Assembly (NCBI GenBank): GCA_013813825.1
Contig: JACCRA010000155.1
Coordinates: forward strand, 1-15,062
Source of the DNA: Pyrinomonadaceae bacterium
GTDB lineage: Bacteria; Acidobacteriota; Blastocatellia; Pyrinomonadales; Pyrinomonadaceae
Direction of reading: 5' to 3'
Length of the DNA stretch: 15,062 nucleotides
Under the pieces are notes generated by a model. That model was not told where the DNA came from. It made no database searches and worked only from the letters and a program-made list of their open reading frames with translations. The position numbers and the translations under genes are program-made. This document shows positions 14,442 through 15,062 of this stretch, in pieces (position 1 is the stretch's first letter; each line of letters starts with the position of its first letter).

Positions 14442-14664
14442 GAAGGAAAGCTTCTTCCGCGGCTTGCGGCAACTCGATAGGCACGAAGAACCGCTCTGGA
14501 TACAAATAATCTTCTCCTGATTCATCAACCACACGCACAAGGTTGTGTCGAGCGGCCTTCTCATCAGGCACAACTTGGTAAATCTTCCGCAGTTCTAATG
14601 AAGCAGGATAGCCTTCGTTGTTGATACACACAGCAAACTTAGGTTCAATGTTTTCTATCTTCAT
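14431..14664 (-). CDS. Small conserved hypothetical protein
   Basis: The 77-residue product (MKIENIEPKFAVCINNEGYP, then SLELRKIYQVVPDEKAARHN, then DESGEDYLYPERFFVPIELP) has the look of a conserved small beta-rich protein. I have seen similar short sequences annotated only as hypothetical, and I cannot name a function. It has no signal peptide or membrane segment. The ATG at 14664 is 5 bases after the stop of the preceding small gene; a TTG at 14673 would instead overlap that stop. The 3' end overlaps the lipoprotein start by 11 bases. Tight packing on both sides suggests one transcript with both neighbours. The DNA here is visibly more AT-rich than the surrounding genes. Confidence 0.75.
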   Translation of the reverse strand: MKIENIEPKFAVCINNEGYPASLELRKIYQVVPDEKAARHNLVRVVDESGEDYLYPERFFVPIELPQAAEEAFLHAA

Positions 14665-14669
14665 AAGAT

Positions 14670-14906
14670 TCAATCCAGCAAATTTTTAACTTTCATTTCC
14701 TTTTTGCCAATGCCATGCGCCTCATACCAGTGCAGTTCAGCATCGGACTCCGTACCATCTTCAAGGCTAACAAGAGCAATCCCTTTGAGCTTACGCCACC
14801 GTCCTGAGCCATAAGTCTTACGCAACCGTTCGATGTCCTGAATCTTGCTGCCGGCAGCAATCGTTTCTATGTTCGTGATTTCGCCAATGAGTTCAAAAAT
14901 TATCAC
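14670..14906 (-). CDS. Small conserved hypothetical protein with GRWRKLKG / HWYEAHGIGKKE motif
   Basis: The well-formed part of this frame is 78 residues: IIFELIGEITNIETIAAGSK, then IERLRKTYGSGRWRKLKGIA, then AELHWYEAHGIGKKEMKVKN to the stop. The basic WRKLKG segment followed by an aromatic/histidine cluster suggests a small nucleic-acid-associated or toxin-antitoxin-like protein, but this is speculation and I do not recognise a named family. The start is uncertain. I chose the GTG at 14906 because sequence before it looks unconserved. A TTG at 15002 would give 110 residues, and the frame stays open to the window's right edge, so the gene may be longer. It is 5 bases upstream of the next small gene. 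Confidence 0.65.
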   Translation of the reverse strand: MIIFELIGEITNIETIAAGSKIQDIERLRKTYGSGRWRKLKGIALVSLEDGTESDAELHWYEAHGIGKKEMKVKNLLD

Positions 14907-15062
14907 GTCGTAATAATGCCAACTACAGCCACAAGATTCAAGCAAGCCGCCGAACGAGCCGCTTGACGCATTCAAGAGGCGTAGCTCGTCATAAGATAGC
15001 AAAGCGGGGCGAGGTCTCGAAGATATTTTAACGTCAGTTCGACGTAAGACTCGGAAATGACA
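14907..15062. other. Right-edge sequence upstream of the small-gene pair
   Basis: These 156 bases may hold the promoter of the three-gene minus-strand cluster or the N-terminal coding part of its first gene, since that frame has no stop here. A short palindrome, ACGTC-AGTTC-GACGT, lies at 15031-15045. I see no other feature. Confidence 0.3.

Overview
The window looks like a GC-rich, LPS-making bacterial chromosome. lpxC implies an outer membrane. The C5-pathway gene hemL, a bacterial RqcH/NFACT protein, a zinc-ribbon/RDD membrane protein, WD40 and kinase-type gene remnants, and spacers built from short repeated words together suggest Acidobacteriota, perhaps near Blastocatellia. That placement is inference from gene style; no 16S or other phylogenetic marker was compared.

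Layout from the left. The 3' end of hemL (+) enters at base 1. It is followed by about 850 bases with no intact gene. That stretch holds a 176-bp element with 30-bp imperfect terminal inverted repeats, the 3' tail of a WD40-repeat gene (-), a frameshifted shard of an IS630-type transposase (-), and the last 33 codons of a TPR/kinase-type protein (+). Next come two minus-strand genes: a membrane sensor histidine kinase with no response regulator in view, and upstream of it polA. The polA gene carries a 418-residue in-frame intein with a LAGLIDADG homing endonuclease, inserted in the polymerase active site. A 327-bp spacer separates polA from the divergent lpxC (+).

lpxC converges on a minus-strand series running back from the right edge: small conserved protein, small conserved protein, PepSY-like lipoprotein (stop/start overlap), NYN-domain nuclease, DUF2203 protein, zinc-ribbon/RDD membrane protein, and rqcH. 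The lpxC/rqcH spacer holds a nested hairpin, and a strong intrinsic terminator follows the RDD gene.

The genes are mostly housekeeping: heme precursor synthesis, DNA replication and repair, lipid A synthesis, and rescue of stalled ribosomes. They do not form a single pathway. The most distinctive features are the PolA intein, which shows non-standard residues at two splice-motif positions, and a set of intergenic repeats made of 7-12-base words, each spacer using a different word, usually with an inverted copy and touching start or stop codons. I saw no CRISPR array, tRNA, rRNA or complete insertion sequence.
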